A DNA stretch of 64,000 nucleotides from the NCBI RefSeq assembly GCF_900109995.1, contig NZ_FOCB01000001.1:1-64000 (forward strand). Reading direction: 5' to 3'. The position numbers were made by a program, and so were the translations under genes. This document shows, piece by piece, positions 27,309 through 35,817 of this stretch (position 1 is the stretch's first letter; each line of letters opens with the position of its first letter). Below the pieces are notes generated by a model. The model saw only the letters and a program-made list of their open reading frames with translations, ran no database searches and was not told the origin of the DNA. This DNA comes from Pseudomonas sp. ok272. Its GTDB lineage: Bacteria; Pseudomonadota; Gammaproteobacteria; Pseudomonadales; Pseudomonadaceae.

Positions 27309-28571
27309 ATGCTCGCCCCCGTACAACTGCTTTCCGCCACGCGCCAGAACCTCTGGCGACTGACCTTTATCCGCATTCTGGTGCTCGCCGCCCAGGCCGG
27401 TTCGGTGGGCCTCGCCTACTGGTTCGACCTGCTGCCGTTGCCTTGGGTCGAGCTGGCGATGACACTCGGCTGCTCGATGCTGCTGTGCGTGTTCACCGCC
27501 GTGCGGCTGCGTACGTCGTGGCCGGTCACCGAGCTTGAATACGCGGTGCAACTGGCCTGCGACCTGTTTATCCACAGTGCGCTGCTGTATTTCTCCGGCG
27601 GTTCGACCAATCCGTTCGTCTCCTATTACCTGGTGCCCCTGACCATTGCTGCCGTCACGTTGCCGTGGCGCTACTCGGTGATCCTCTCCGGGATCGCGTT
27701 GACCATGTACACCTTGTTGCTGGCGCAGTTCTATCCGCTGGAAACCTTCCCGATGTACCGGGAAAAGATGCAGATCTACGGCATGTGGCTGAGCTTTGCC
27801 CTGGCGGCGGCGGTGATTACCTTTTTCGCCGCCCGCATGGCCGAAGAGCTGCGTCGCCAGGAAGAGCTGCGGGCGATCCGCCGCGAAGAAGGCCTGCGCG
27901 ATGAGCAACTGCTGGCCGTGGCGACCCAGGCCGCCGGTGCTGCCCATGAATTGGGCACGCCGTTGGCCACCATGAGCGTGCTGCTCAATGAGATGCAGCA
28001 GGACCATCAGGACCCGCTGTTGCGCGAAGACCTCAGCGTGCTGCAGGATCAGGTCAAGCTGTGCAAGCAGACCTTGCAGCAACTGGTGCGCGCGGCCGAG
28101 GCCAATCGCCGTTTGGCGGTGGAGATGCAGGACGTCAGCGCCTGGCTCAAGGAAGCCCTGGACCGCTGGCACCTGATGCGCCCCGAGGCCACTTATCGCC
28201 TGCAACGCCTGGGCACGGGGAGCGAGCCGCGCCTGGCGCCGCCGCCAGACCTGACCCAGGCCCTGCTCAATCTACTGAACAATGCCGCCGATGCCTGCCC
28301 CGAAGGGCTGGAAGTGACGCTGGACTGGGATGCCGAAGAGCTGACCATCAGCATTCGCGACCATGGCGCCGGCGTACCGTTGGCGATTGCCGAGCAAATC
28401 GGCAAGCCATTCTTTACCACCAAGGGCAAAGGTTTCGGCCTGGGCCTGTTTTTGAGCAAGGCCAGCGTGACACGCGCCGGCGGCTCAGTGAAACTCTACA
28501 GTCATGAGGAAGGCGGCACGCTCACCGAGCTGCGCCTGCCCCGTGCCGCACGAGGAGACGAACATGAGTGA
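27309..28571 (+). CDS. roxS: Redox sensor histidine kinase RoxS (RegB/PrrB family)
   Basis: A 420-residue membrane kinase with about six helices in the first 165 residues. The quinone-binding heptapeptide GGSTNPF of the RegB family lies between helices 3 and 4. The H-box is AAHELGTPLATM; a cysteine in the following helix (KLCKQTL) is where RegB has its redox-active cysteine. The N-box is NLLNNAADACPEG, then DHGAGVP and GKGFGLGLFLSKA. The frame is open to 27054; the start used is ATG 27309 with AGGAGA. It overlaps roxR by 8 bp. With RoxR it senses respiratory redox state and controls terminal oxidases in P. aeruginosa and P. putida. Confidence 0.93.
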   Translation: MLAPVQLLSATRQNLWRLTFIRILVLAAQAGSVGLAYWFDLLPLPWVELAMTLGCSMLLCVFTAVRLRTSWPVTELEYAVQLACDLFIHSALLYFSGGSTNPFVSYYLVPLTIAAVTLPWRYSVILSGIALTMYTLLLAQFYPLETFPMYREKMQIYGMWLSFALAAAVITFFAARMAEELRRQEELRAIRREEGLRDEQLLAVATQAAGAAHELGTPLATMSVLLNEMQQDHQDPLLREDLSVLQDQVKLCKQTLQQLVRAAEANRRLAVEMQDVSAWLKEALDRWHLMRPEATYRLQRLGTGSEPRLAPPPDLTQALLNLLNNAADACPEGLEVTLDWDAEELTISIRDHGAGVPLAIAEQIGKPFFTTKGKGFGLGLFLSKASVTRAGGSVKLYSHEEGGTLTELRLPRAARGDEHE

Positions 28572-29124
28572 CGAGATCCAAGTCGAAGGCGAAGACCTGC
28601 CGCATTTATTGCTGGTGGACGACGACGCTACTTTCACCCGCGTCATGGCCCGCGCCATGAGTCGCCGCGGCTTTCGCGTCAGCACCGCAGGTTCGGCCGA
28701 AGAGGGCCTGGACATCGCTCAACAGGACCTGCCGGACTACGCCGCGCTGGACCTGAAAATGGACGGCGACTCGGGCCTGGTGCTGTTGCCCAAGCTGTTG
28801 GAGCTGGACCCCGAGATGCGCGTGGTGATCCTCACCGGTTATTCGAGCATTGCCACCGCCGTCGAGGCGATCAAGCGTGGGGCCTGCAACTACCTGTGCA
28901 AGCCGGCCGATGCCGATGACGTGCTGGCGGCGCTGCTCTCCGAACACGCCGACCTCGACAGCCTGGTGCCGGAAAACCCGATGTCGGTGGACCGCCTGCA
29001 GTGGGAACACATCCAGCGCGTGCTCACCGAGCACGAAGGCAATATCTCTGCCACGGCCCGCGCCCTGGGCATGCACCGCCGAACCCTACAGCGCAAACTG
29101 CAGAAGCGCCCCGTGCGCCGCTGA
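28564..29124 (+). CDS. roxR: Redox response regulator RoxR (RegA/PrrA family)
   Basis: A 186-residue response regulator. The receiver domain has the acidic pocket DDD at 19-21, phosphoacceptor D63 in ALDLKMDGDSG, a conserved T in VVILTGYSS, and K in LCKPAD. A linker and a Fis-type helix-turn-helix (NISATARALGMHRRTLQRKL) end the protein. The ATG at 28564 lies inside the end of roxS, so translation is coupled. The frame also opens at 28504, but that would add an unrelated leader. Confidence 0.94.
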   Translation: MSDEIQVEGEDLPHLLLVDDDATFTRVMARAMSRRGFRVSTAGSAEEGLDIAQQDLPDYAALDLKMDGDSGLVLLPKLLELDPEMRVVILTGYSSIATAVEAIKRGACNYLCKPADADDVLAALLSEHADLDSLVPENPMSVDRLQWEHIQRVLTEHEGNISATARALGMHRRTLQRKLQKRPVRR

Positions 29125-29140
29125 ACCCGCGCTGAATAGC

Positions 29141-29163
29141 AATTGTCACCACTGGTGACAATT
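29141..29163. promoter_or_regulatory. Perfect inverted repeat upstream of the YddA-like gene
   Basis: AATTGTCACC and GGTGACAATT surround ACT, a perfect 10-bp dyad 58 bp upstream of the next ATG and 17 bp after the roxR stop. No T-run follows, so an operator is more likely than a terminator. Confidence 0.5.
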
Positions 29164-29167
29164 GGAG

Positions 29168-29185
29168 CCGATCATCTATGATCGG
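29168..29185. promoter_or_regulatory. Second perfect inverted repeat upstream of the YddA-like gene
   Basis: CCGATCA and TGATCGG surround TCTA, 35 bp upstream of the ATG and adjacent to the previous dyad. Confidence 0.45.
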
Positions 29186-29220
29186 TTCGTGCCTGTTCCT
29201 TTCTCTATCGAGCCATATCC

Positions 29221-30948
29221 ATGAATCAGAACGCCGAATACTCCGCGGTCAACGATGAAGTGCGCGGGCAGTTTTTCCGCCGTGTCTGGGAAATGATCAC
29301 GCCGTACTGGCGCAGTGAAGAGAAGGGCAAGGCCTGGCTGCTATTGATCGCGGTGATTGGCCTGTCGCTGTTCAGTGTGGCGATCTCGGTGTGGATCAAC
29401 AGTTGGTACAAGGATTTCTACAACGCCCTGCAGAAGAAGGACGATGCGGCCTTCTGGAGCCTGATCCTGTACTTCTGTGGCATCGCCGCGGTGGCGATCC
29501 TGGGCGCGGTCTATCGTTTGTACCTGACCCAGATGCTGACGATTCGCTGGCGGGCCTGGCTCACCGAGAAACACTTCGCCCGCTGGCTTGGGCACAAGAA
29601 CTACTACCAGCTGGAGCAGGGCGGCTACACCGATAACCCGGACCAGCGGATTTCCGAAGACCTCAACAATTTCACCAGCAACACCTTGGGCCTGGGCCTG
29701 GGGCTCTTGCGCAACATGGTCAGCCTGGTGTCGTTCTCGATCATCTTGTGGGGCGTGTCCGGCAGCATCGAAGTGCTCGGCTACACCATCCCGGGCTACA
29801 TGTTCTGGTGTGCATTGATTTATGCGCTGGTGGGCAGTTGGATCACCCACCTGATCGGCCGTCGCTTGATTGGCCTGAACAACCAACAACAACGCTTTGA
29901 AGCCGACTTGCGTTTCTCTATGGTCCGGGTCCGGGAAAATGCCGAGAGCATTGCCCTGTACAACGGCGAGCCGAATGAGCAGCAGCGCCTGAGCACGCGC
30001 TTTAGCAAGGTCTGGCACAACTTCTGGGAGATCATGAAGGTCTCCAAGCGCCTGACGTTCTTCACCGCCGGTTACAGCCAGATCGCGATCATCTTCCCCT
30101 TCATCGTCGCGGCGCCGCGCTACTTCACGGGCAAGATCGAACTGGGCGAGCTGATGCAAATCAACTCGGCGTTCGGCAACGTCCAGGAAAACTTCAGCTG
30201 GTTCATCAGCGCCTATTCGGACCTCGCGTCATGGCGCGCGACCTGCGACCGTCTGCTGAGCTTCCGCCAGGCCATGAGCGACAACGAAGACCGCGTGCCG
30301 GCCATCAACGTGCAGCAACAGGGCGATGAGTTGAAGGTGCAGCACGTCGGCCTGGACCTGGCCGATGGCCGGCATTTGCTGGTCAACGCCGACATGACCG
30401 TGGAGCCGGGCGATCGGCTGATGCTCAGCGGACGCTCCGGCAGCGGTAAAAGTACCTTGCTGCGGGCAATGGGCGGGCTCTGGCCGGCGGGACACGGCAA
30501 TATCCGCCTGCCGGCGGCCAAGTACCTGTTCCTGCCGCAAAAACCCTACCTGCCGATTGGCACCCTGCGTGAAGCGCTGAGTTATCCACAGTCCGGCGAC
30601 ACGTATTCCCATGAGCGTTACGTCCACGTGCTGGAAGCGTGCCGCTTGCCGCACCTGGTCGCCCGTCTCGACGAGGCCAACCACTGGCAGCGCATGTTGT
30701 CACCGGGCGAGCAGCAACGCCTGGCCTTTGCCCGCGCGCTGCTGTACGCGCCGCAATGGCTGTACATGGACGAAGCGACGTCGGCGATGGACGAGGAAGA
30801 CGAAGCCTCGCTGTACCAGGCGCTGATCGATCACCTGCCGGGCCTGAGCATCGTCAGTGTCGGCCACCGCAGCAGCCTCAAGCGCTTCCACCCACGGCAT
30901 GTGCGGATCGACAGTGGCCAGTTGATGGAACAGACCGTCACGGCCTGA
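29221..30948 (+). CDS. YddA/SbmA-type ABC transporter, fused permease-ATPase
   Basis: A 575-residue half-transporter of the ABC_membrane_2 (YddA, BacA-related, peroxisomal ABCD-like) family. It has helices near 40-60, 80-100, 160-180 and 185-205 and the family region WLTEKHFARWL...YYQLEQGG..DNPDQRI. The ATPase has Walker [10 protein letters not shown], a modified signature LSPGEQQRLAFARA, and Walker B WLYMDEATSAMDEED. Relatives import peptides or export small molecules; the substrate is unknown. It follows roxR after 96 bp containing two palindromes. Confidence 0.85.
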   Translation: MNQNAEYSAVNDEVRGQFFRRVWEMITPYWRSEEKGKAWLLLIAVIGLSLFSVAISVWINSWYKDFYNALQKKDDAAFWSLILYFCGIAAVAILGAVYRLYLTQMLTIRWRAWLTEKHFARWLGHKNYYQLEQGGYTDNPDQRISEDLNNFTSNTLGLGLGLLRNMVSLVSFSIILWGVSGSIEVLGYTIPGYMFWCALIYALVGSWITHLIGRRLIGLNNQQQRFEADLRFSMVRVRENAESIALYNGEPNEQQRLSTRFSKVWHNFWEIMKVSKRLTFFTAGYSQIAIIFPFIVAAPRYFTGKIELGELMQINSAFGNVQENFSWFISAYSDLASWRATCDRLLSFRQAMSDNEDRVPAINVQQQGDELKVQHVGLDLADGRHLLVNADMTVEPGDRLMLSGRSGSGKSTLLRAMGGLWPAGHGNIRLPAAKYLFLPQKPYLPIGTLREALSYPQSGDTYSHERYVHVLEACRLPHLVARLDEANHWQRMLSPGEQQRLAFARALLYAPQWLYMDEATSAMDEEDEASLYQALIDHLPGLSIVSVGHRSSLKRFHPRHVRIDSGQLMEQTVTA

Positions 30949-31284
30949 CCCCCGGAATCTGCGGGAATCCCCCTGTGGGACCCCCGCTGTAGGTGCGAGG
31001 CTTGTCCGCGAAAACGGTGGATCAGTCAATGAAGAGGTTGGCTGTGTGGGCCTCTTCGCGGGCAAGCCCCACAGGCTTCGGGTGGATTGAAATCTGTGCC
31101 CGAGCACACATCCCCTGTGGGAGCGAGCCTGCTCGCGAAGGCAGTGGGTCAGCCAACGCTGCTGCTGAATGTGCCGGCCGCTTCGCGGGCAAGCCTCGCG
31201 CCTACAGAAACTGTTGGGCCAGACGCCAGGGTCCTGGCTGGCTTATCATTAGCCCCCTAACGACGCCCTCAAGGTTCACCCGGC
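30949..31284. repeat. Gap filled by two REP/REPIN units
   Basis: Two inverted pairs fill this 336-bp gap. The first (30986-31074) uses the variant GTAGGTGCGAGGCTTGTCCGCG and its partner CGCGGGCAAGCCCCACAG. The second (31114-31207) pairs GTGGGAGCGAGCCTGCTCGCGAAG with a partner of the other subtype (CTTCGCGGGCAAGCCTCGCG). A promoter for the downstream permease gene probably lies in 31208-31284, but I see no clear boxes. Confidence 0.75.
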
Positions 31285-32226
31285 ATGCTGGCAATCTTTC
31301 TCACGACCCTGACCATCACCGCGCCCGTGTTTGCCATGCTGTTCCTGGGCGCTTTGCTCAAGCGCATCAACTGGATCGACGACAGCTTTATCCACACCGC
31401 GTCGGCCCTGGTGTTCAACGTCACCATGCCGGCGTTGTTGTTCCTGGGGATCATCCACGCTGACCTGAACAGCGCGCTGAAGCCAGCGCTACTGATCTAT
31501 TTCTCTGTCGCGACCCTGGTGTGTTTCGCCCTTGCCTGGGGTTGGGCGATCGTGCGTTGCCCGCGTGCGGACCGGGGCATCTACACCCAGGGCGCGTTTC
31601 GCGGCAACAATGCGGTCATCGGCCTGGCGTTGGCGGCGAGCCTGTATGGCGACTACGGGATTTCCCTCGGGGCGATCCTCGCGGCGCTGGTGATCCTGCT
31701 CTACAACACCCTGTCGACCATTGTGCTGGCGGTGTACAGCCCGGTGATCAAGTCCGATCCGTGGAGTATCTGCAAGAGCGTACTGAGCAACCCGCTGATC
31801 ATCAGCGTGATCGCGGCGGTACCCTTTGCCTACTTCCAGATTCGCCTGCCGGGCTGGCTGGAAACGTCCGGTGGCTACCTGGCGCAGATGACCTTGCCGC
31901 TGGCGCTGATCTGCATTGGCGGCACGCTGTCACTGGCGGCGATGCGCAAGAGTGGTGGCCTGGCCTTGAGTTCGAGCCTGGTGAAGATGATTGGCCTGCC
32001 GGTCCTGGCCACGACCGGGGCTTGGTTGTGGGGCTTTCGCGGGGCGGAACTGGGCGTGCTGTTCCTGTACTTCGCCAGCCCGACCGCCGCCTCCAGCTTC
32101 GTCATGGCCCGGGCGGCCAATGGCAACCACGAACTGGCGGCGGCGATCATCGTCATCACCACGCTGATGGCGGCGATGACCACCAACATCGGGATCTTCG
32201 TGTTGCAGTGGGGTGGGTGGATTTAG
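31285..32226 (+). CDS. AEC-family permease
   Basis: A 313-residue membrane protein with about ten helices and the auxin-efflux-carrier/AEC fold: APVFAMLFLGALLKR at the start, GAFRGNNAVIGLALA near 105-120, and a mirrored C-terminal half with SPTAASSFVMARAANG. AEC members export or take up small organic acids such as malonate or malate. The substrate cannot be read from sequence, and no metabolic neighbour helps. It is a single gene flanked by REPs. Confidence 0.85.
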   Translation: MLAIFLTTLTITAPVFAMLFLGALLKRINWIDDSFIHTASALVFNVTMPALLFLGIIHADLNSALKPALLIYFSVATLVCFALAWGWAIVRCPRADRGIYTQGAFRGNNAVIGLALAASLYGDYGISLGAILAALVILLYNTLSTIVLAVYSPVIKSDPWSICKSVLSNPLIISVIAAVPFAYFQIRLPGWLETSGGYLAQMTLPLALICIGGTLSLAAMRKSGGLALSSSLVKMIGLPVLATTGAWLWGFRGAELGVLFLYFASPTAASSFVMARAANGNHELAAAIIVITTLMAAMTTNIGIFVLQWGGWI

Positions 32227-32256
32227 CGCAGGGTGCGGCGGTGCTCGTCAGGTCCC

Positions 32257-32320
32257 TTCGCGAGCAGGCTCGCTCCCACAGGTCCCGCGCCATCTGTGTG
32301 GGAGCGAGCCTGCTCGCGAT
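32257..32320. repeat. REP pair in tail-to-tail orientation
   Basis: TTCGCGAGCAGGCTCGCTCCCAC is followed after about 16 bp by GTGGGAGCGAGCCTGCTCGCGA. The spacing and orientation are the reverse of the usual REPIN in this window. It lies between the convergent AEC permease and PcaC-like genes and may form a shared terminator-like structure. Confidence 0.8.
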
Positions 32321-32341
32321 AGCCATTTCACCGACCGCCCG

Positions 32342-32734
32342 TTACTCCGGCGTGTGGTAGCTATCGATCACTTCCTGCGCCGCGCGGAAGGCTTCCATCG
32401 ACGCGGGCACGCCGGCGTAGACCGCACAGTGCATCAGGGTTTCGCGGATTTCGTCGACGGTGCAGCCGTTGTTCAGCGCACCGCGCACGTGGCCCTTGAG
32501 TTCCTGCGGGGCCTTGAGTGCGGTCAGGGCGGCGAGGGTGATCAGGCTGCGGGTCTTGAGCTCCAGGCCGCCACGGTTCCACACCGCGCCCCAGGCGTGT
32601 TCGTTGACGAATTCCTGGAAGGGCTGGGTCAGTTCGGTGGCGTTGCCCATCGAGCGGTCGACGAAGGCGTCGCCCATTACCTGGCGGCGCACTTCAATGC
32701 CGCTCGGCTTGCGGGGAGGGGAGGTGTCGGTCAT
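32342..32734 (-). CDS. PcaC-like carboxymuconolactone decarboxylase family protein
   Basis: A 130-residue protein with the CMD/AhpD-type all-helical fold, close in layout to gamma-carboxymuconolactone decarboxylase: GIEVRRQVMGDAFVDRSM, then FVNEHAWGAVWNR, RSLITLAALTAL and CTVDEIRETLMHCAVYAGVP. The cysteines are 14 residues apart and not CxxC, so it is not an AhpD-type peroxidase. No other beta-ketoadipate genes are near, so a true catabolic role is doubtful. The start at 32734 overlaps the upstream antiporter stop (ATGA), showing translational coupling. Confidence 0.8.
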   Translation of the reverse strand: MTDTSPPRKPSGIEVRRQVMGDAFVDRSMGNATELTQPFQEFVNEHAWGAVWNRGGLELKTRSLITLAALTALKAPQELKGHVRGALNNGCTVDEIRETLMHCAVYAGVPASMEAFRAAQEVIDSYHTPE

Positions 32735-33825
32735 GGCAATGGCCTCGTGTGATGTTGGCGGCGCCAGGCGCGCACTGACGTGAACAGTAAGAACGCCAGC
32801 AGCGCCGGCAGGACATAAAACAGCATCAGGTGTTCCAGCTTGCCGGCCAGTGGCATGCCCGTGGTGAAGGACGCCACGTGCAGCCCGTAGGCCAGGTACA
32901 AGGCGAGGAACAGCAAGCCTTCGACGCGCGTGACGCGGTAGCCGGAATAGAACACCGGCAGGCACAGCAGGGTCACGCCAAGCAGCACCGGCAAGTCGAA
33001 CGCCAGGGCGTTGGGCGAGACCGACAGCGGCGAGGGCGCCACCAGCGCGGTGAAGCCCAGTACCCCGAGCAGGTTGAACAGATTGCCGCCGATCACGTTG
33101 CCCACGGCGATGTCACGCTGGCCGCGCACGGCGGCCAGCAGCGAGGTGGCCAGTTGCGGCAGCGAGGTGCTGATGGCGACGATGGTGAGGCCGATGACCC
33201 GCTCCGACAGGCCCAGTTCGCTGGCCAGGTCCACCGCGGCATCGAGCAGCAGGTGGCCGGCGCCGATCAGCAGCACCAGGCCCGTGAGGATCAACAGCGC
33301 GCTGCGTATCCACGGCGTACGCGGGGGCGGGGTGTAGGCGCTCGGTGTGTGCGGGCTGTGCTGCGACTGGCGCAGCAACAAACCGAGGTACAGCACCAGC
33401 GCCGCCAGCAGCACGATGCCGTCCAGTGGCGTCAGTGTTTCATTCCAGGCCAGGGCGAACACCAGCGCGCTGGCGCCGATCAGCAGCGGGATGTCCAGGC
33501 GCACGAGTTGCCGGGAGACGCGCAGGGGCATGATCAGCGCTGACAGGCCGAGGATCACCAGGATGGTGAAGATGCTGCTGCCGATCACGCTGCCGACGGC
33601 GATGTCGGTGTTGTGGGCGAGGGTGGCTTGCAGGCTGACGGTCAGCTGCGGTGCGCTGCTGCCGAACGCGACGATAGTCAGGCCGATGATCAGCGGACGG
33701 ACCTTCAGGTGGGCGACCAGGCGTACCGCAGCGCGTACCAGCAACTCGGCGCCGAGGATCAGCAAGAGCAGGCCGCCGAGCAGTTGCAGCAGGCTCAGCG
33801 GTGGCAGGTCGGATAATCCAGAGAT
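32731..33825 (-). CDS. CaCA-family Na+/Ca2+ antiporter (YrbG-like), probable ATC start
   Basis: About 364 residues with ten helices and two alpha-repeats, GSSAPQLTVS and STSLPQLATS, each followed by a GNVIGGNLFNLLG-type segment (GSVIGSSIFTIL in the first repeat). No ATG or GTG opens the frame. A TTG at 33765 would cut into the first helix (LLGGLLLLILGAELLV). The full helix needs a start near 33825, where ATC follows GGGAG at good spacing, so an unusual ATC start is proposed. It exchanges cations across the inner membrane; the ion is inferred. It is coupled to the downstream PcaC-like gene. Confidence 0.8.
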   Translation of the reverse strand: MSGLSDLPPLSLLQLLGGLLLLILGAELLVRAAVRLVAHLKVRPLIIGLTIVAFGSSAPQLTVSLQATLAHNTDIAVGSVIGSSIFTILVILGLSALIMPLRVSRQLVRLDIPLLIGASALVFALAWNETLTPLDGIVLLAALVLYLGLLLRQSQHSPHTPSAYTPPPRTPWIRSALLILTGLVLLIGAGHLLLDAAVDLASELGLSERVIGLTIVAISTSLPQLATSLLAAVRGQRDIAVGNVIGGNLFNLLGVLGFTALVAPSPLSVSPNALAFDLPVLLGVTLLCLPVFYSGYRVTRVEGLLFLALYLAYGLHVASFTTGMPLAGKLEHLMLFYVLPALLAFLLFTSVRAWRRQHHTRPLP

Positions 33826-33840
33826 GGTCGGCGCTCCCGG

Positions 33841-34227
33841 TCAGTCGCTCAAGGCTTGTACGCGGACCCGCGCGGTGCCGCTGCGCAGCATGCCCAACTG
33901 GTCGGCAGCGGCCCGGGACAGGTCGATCAAGCGGCCGCGGGTAAACGGGCCGCGGTCGTTGATCCGCACGATGACGGTCTTGTCGTTGTTCAGGTTGGTG
34001 ACCTTGACCCGCGTCCCGAACGGCAGTTTGCGGTGGGCGGCGGTCAGGGCGTGCTGGTCAAACGGTTCGCCGCTGGCGGTGCGTTTGCCATGGTGTTTGG
34101 CGCCGTAATAGGAGGCGGTTCCGGATTCGTCGTAGCCGCGGGGGTCGACGTTGTAGCTGGCGCAGCCGGTGAATAGGGAGGCGAGTATGGCGAGGCCGAG
34201 TAAACGCTTGATCCCGGTTGTCCGCAA
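33841..34227 (-). CDS. RlpA-like lipoprotein (septal ring lytic transglycosylase family)
   Basis: About 128 residues: a lipoprotein signal (RLLGLAILASLFTGC, lipobox LFTGC) and then the RlpA double-psi beta-barrel, with ASYYGAKHHGKRTASGE, PFGTRVKVTNL and the catalytic-type NDRGPF. It is short compared with full RlpA because the SPOR domain is absent. The open frame continues to 34362, but that part is translated REPIN; TTG at 34225-34227 is the best start, with weak AGGG ahead. It probably trims or binds peptidoglycan. It lies directly after gatB on the same strand. Confidence 0.78.
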   Translation of the reverse strand: MRTTGIKRLLGLAILASLFTGCASYNVDPRGYDESGTASYYGAKHHGKRTASGEPFDQHALTAAHRKLPFGTRVKVTNLNNDKTVIVRINDRGPFTRGRLIDLSRAAADQLGMLRSGTARVRVQALSD

Positions 34228-34233
34228 AGCCCT

Positions 34234-34323
34234 TGTGGGAGCGAGCCTGCTCGCGAAAAGGCCAGCACATCCGACATCACTGCCGACTGCACCACCGCTT
34301 TCGCGAGCAGGCTCGCTCCCACA
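34234..34323. repeat. REPIN between gatB and the RlpA-like gene
   Basis: GTGGGAGCGAGCCTGCTCGCGA and its inverted copy enclose about 45 bp. It ends only 7 bp from the proposed TTG start of the RlpA-like gene, so it occupies that gene's ribosome-binding or leader region. Confidence 0.88.
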
Positions 34324-34361
34324 GGGAACGGAGCCAGGCTTAACATCTGGCTCCATACCCA

Positions 34362-35807
34362 TCAGCCTTCGAGCTTGCTTTTGAGCAGTTCGTTGACCTG
34401 CTGCGGGTTGGCCTTGCCTTTGGACGCCTTCATCGCCTGGCCGACGAAGAAGCCGAACATCTTGCCGCGCTTGGCTTCGTCCGCGGCGCGGTACTGTTCG
34501 ACCTGCTCGGCGTTGGCCGCGAGCATCTCATCGAGCACGGCCGAAATGGCGCCGCTGTCGGTGACTTGCTTGAGGCCGCGCTTGTCGATGATCTCGTCCG
34601 CGTTGCCTTCGCCTGCGGCCATGGCTTCGAACACGGTCTTGGCAATCTTGCCGGAGATGGTGTTGTCCTTGATCCGCAGCAGCATGCCGCCCAGTTGCTC
34701 GGCCGAGACCGGGGCCTCGTCGATTTCCAGGCCCTGTTTGTTCAACAGGCTGCCCAGTTCGACCATGACCCAGTTGGCGGCGAGCTTGGCGTCGCCGGCG
34801 ATGCTCACCACTTTCTCGAAGTAGTCAGCTTGCTCGCGGCTGGAGGCCAGGACGCTGGCATCGTAGACCGACAGGCCGAACTGCGCCTGGAAGCGTTCGC
34901 GTTTCTGTGGCGGCAGCTCCGGCAGGGTGGCGCGGATGTCGTCGAGGAACGAGTCCTCGATCACCACCGGCAACAGGTCCGGATCGGGGAAGTAACGGTA
35001 GTCGTTGGCTTCCTCCTTGCTGCGCATGGCGCGGGTCTCGTCCTTGTTCGGATCGTACAGGCGCGTTTGCTGAATCACCCGGCCGCCGTCTTCGATCAGT
35101 TCGATCTGGCGACGCACTTCGGTGTTGATCGCCTTCTCGATGAAGCGGAACGAGTTGACGTTCTTGATCTCGCAGCGGGTGCCGTACTCGACCTGGCCTT
35201 TTGGCCGCACCGACACGTTGCAGTCGCAACGCAGCGAACCTTCGGCCATGTTGCCGTCGCAGATGCCCAGGTAGCGCACCAACGCGTGGATGGTCTTGAC
35301 GTAGGCCACGGCTTCCTTGGCGCTGCGCATGTCCGGCTCGGACACGATCTCCAGCAGCGGGGTGCCGGCGCGGTTCAGGTCGATGCCGGTGGCGCCGTTG
35401 AATTCTTCATGCAGGCTCTTGCCGGCATCTTCTTCCAGGTGTGCACGGGTCACGCCGACACGCTTGATGGTGCCGTCTTCCAGCGGGATGTCCAGGTAGC
35501 CCTTGCCGACGATCGGCAACTCCATCTGGCTGATCTGGTAGCCCTTGGGCAGGTCCGGGTAGAAGTAGTTCTTGCGCGCGAACACGTTGTGCTGGCCGAT
35601 TTCGGCGTCAATCGCCAGGCCGAACATCACCGCCATGCGCACCGCTTCCTGGTTCAGCACCGGCAGTACGCCGGGCATGCCCAGGTCGACCAGGCTGGCC
35701 TGGGTGTTGGGCTCGGAGCCGAACGTGGTGGCGCTACCGGAGAAAATCTTCGATTGGGTGGCGAGCTGGGTATGAATCTCCAGCCCGATCACGACTTCCC
35801 ATTGCAT
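34362..35807 (-). CDS. gatB: Asp/Glu-tRNA amidotransferase subunit B
   Basis: A 481-residue subunit that phosphorylates and transamidates Asp-tRNA(Asn) or Glu-tRNA(Gln) with GatA and GatC. Family features: [12 protein letters not shown] at the start, [37 protein letters not shown], and the helical C-terminal YqeY-like tail ending [10 protein letters not shown]. It starts 10 nt after the gatA stop. Confidence 0.97.
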   Translation of the reverse strand: MQWEVVIGLEIHTQLATQSKIFSGSATTFGSEPNTQASLVDLGMPGVLPVLNQEAVRMAVMFGLAIDAEIGQHNVFARKNYFYPDLPKGYQISQMELPIVGKGYLDIPLEDGTIKRVGVTRAHLEEDAGKSLHEEFNGATGIDLNRAGTPLLEIVSEPDMRSAKEAVAYVKTIHALVRYLGICDGNMAEGSLRCDCNVSVRPKGQVEYGTRCEIKNVNSFRFIEKAINTEVRRQIELIEDGGRVIQQTRLYDPNKDETRAMRSKEEANDYRYFPDPDLLPVVIEDSFLDDIRATLPELPPQKRERFQAQFGLSVYDASVLASSREQADYFEKVVSIAGDAKLAANWVMVELGSLLNKQGLEIDEAPVSAEQLGGMLLRIKDNTISGKIAKTVFEAMAAGEGNADEIIDKRGLKQVTDSGAISAVLDEMLAANAEQVEQYRAADEAKRGKMFGFFVGQAMKASKGKANPQQVNELLKSKLEG

Positions 35808-35817
35808 GTGTTTCTCC

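Noticed and set aside
32342..32734. AhpD-type alkylhydroperoxidase
   Set aside because: The protein has two cysteines 14 residues apart instead of the CxxC active site; the layout fits PcaC-like proteins better.
34228..34362. N-terminal extension of the RlpA-like frame
   Set aside because: It translates the REPIN (GSEPARE-type residues) and places the lipoprotein signal internally, so the start was set at 34227.
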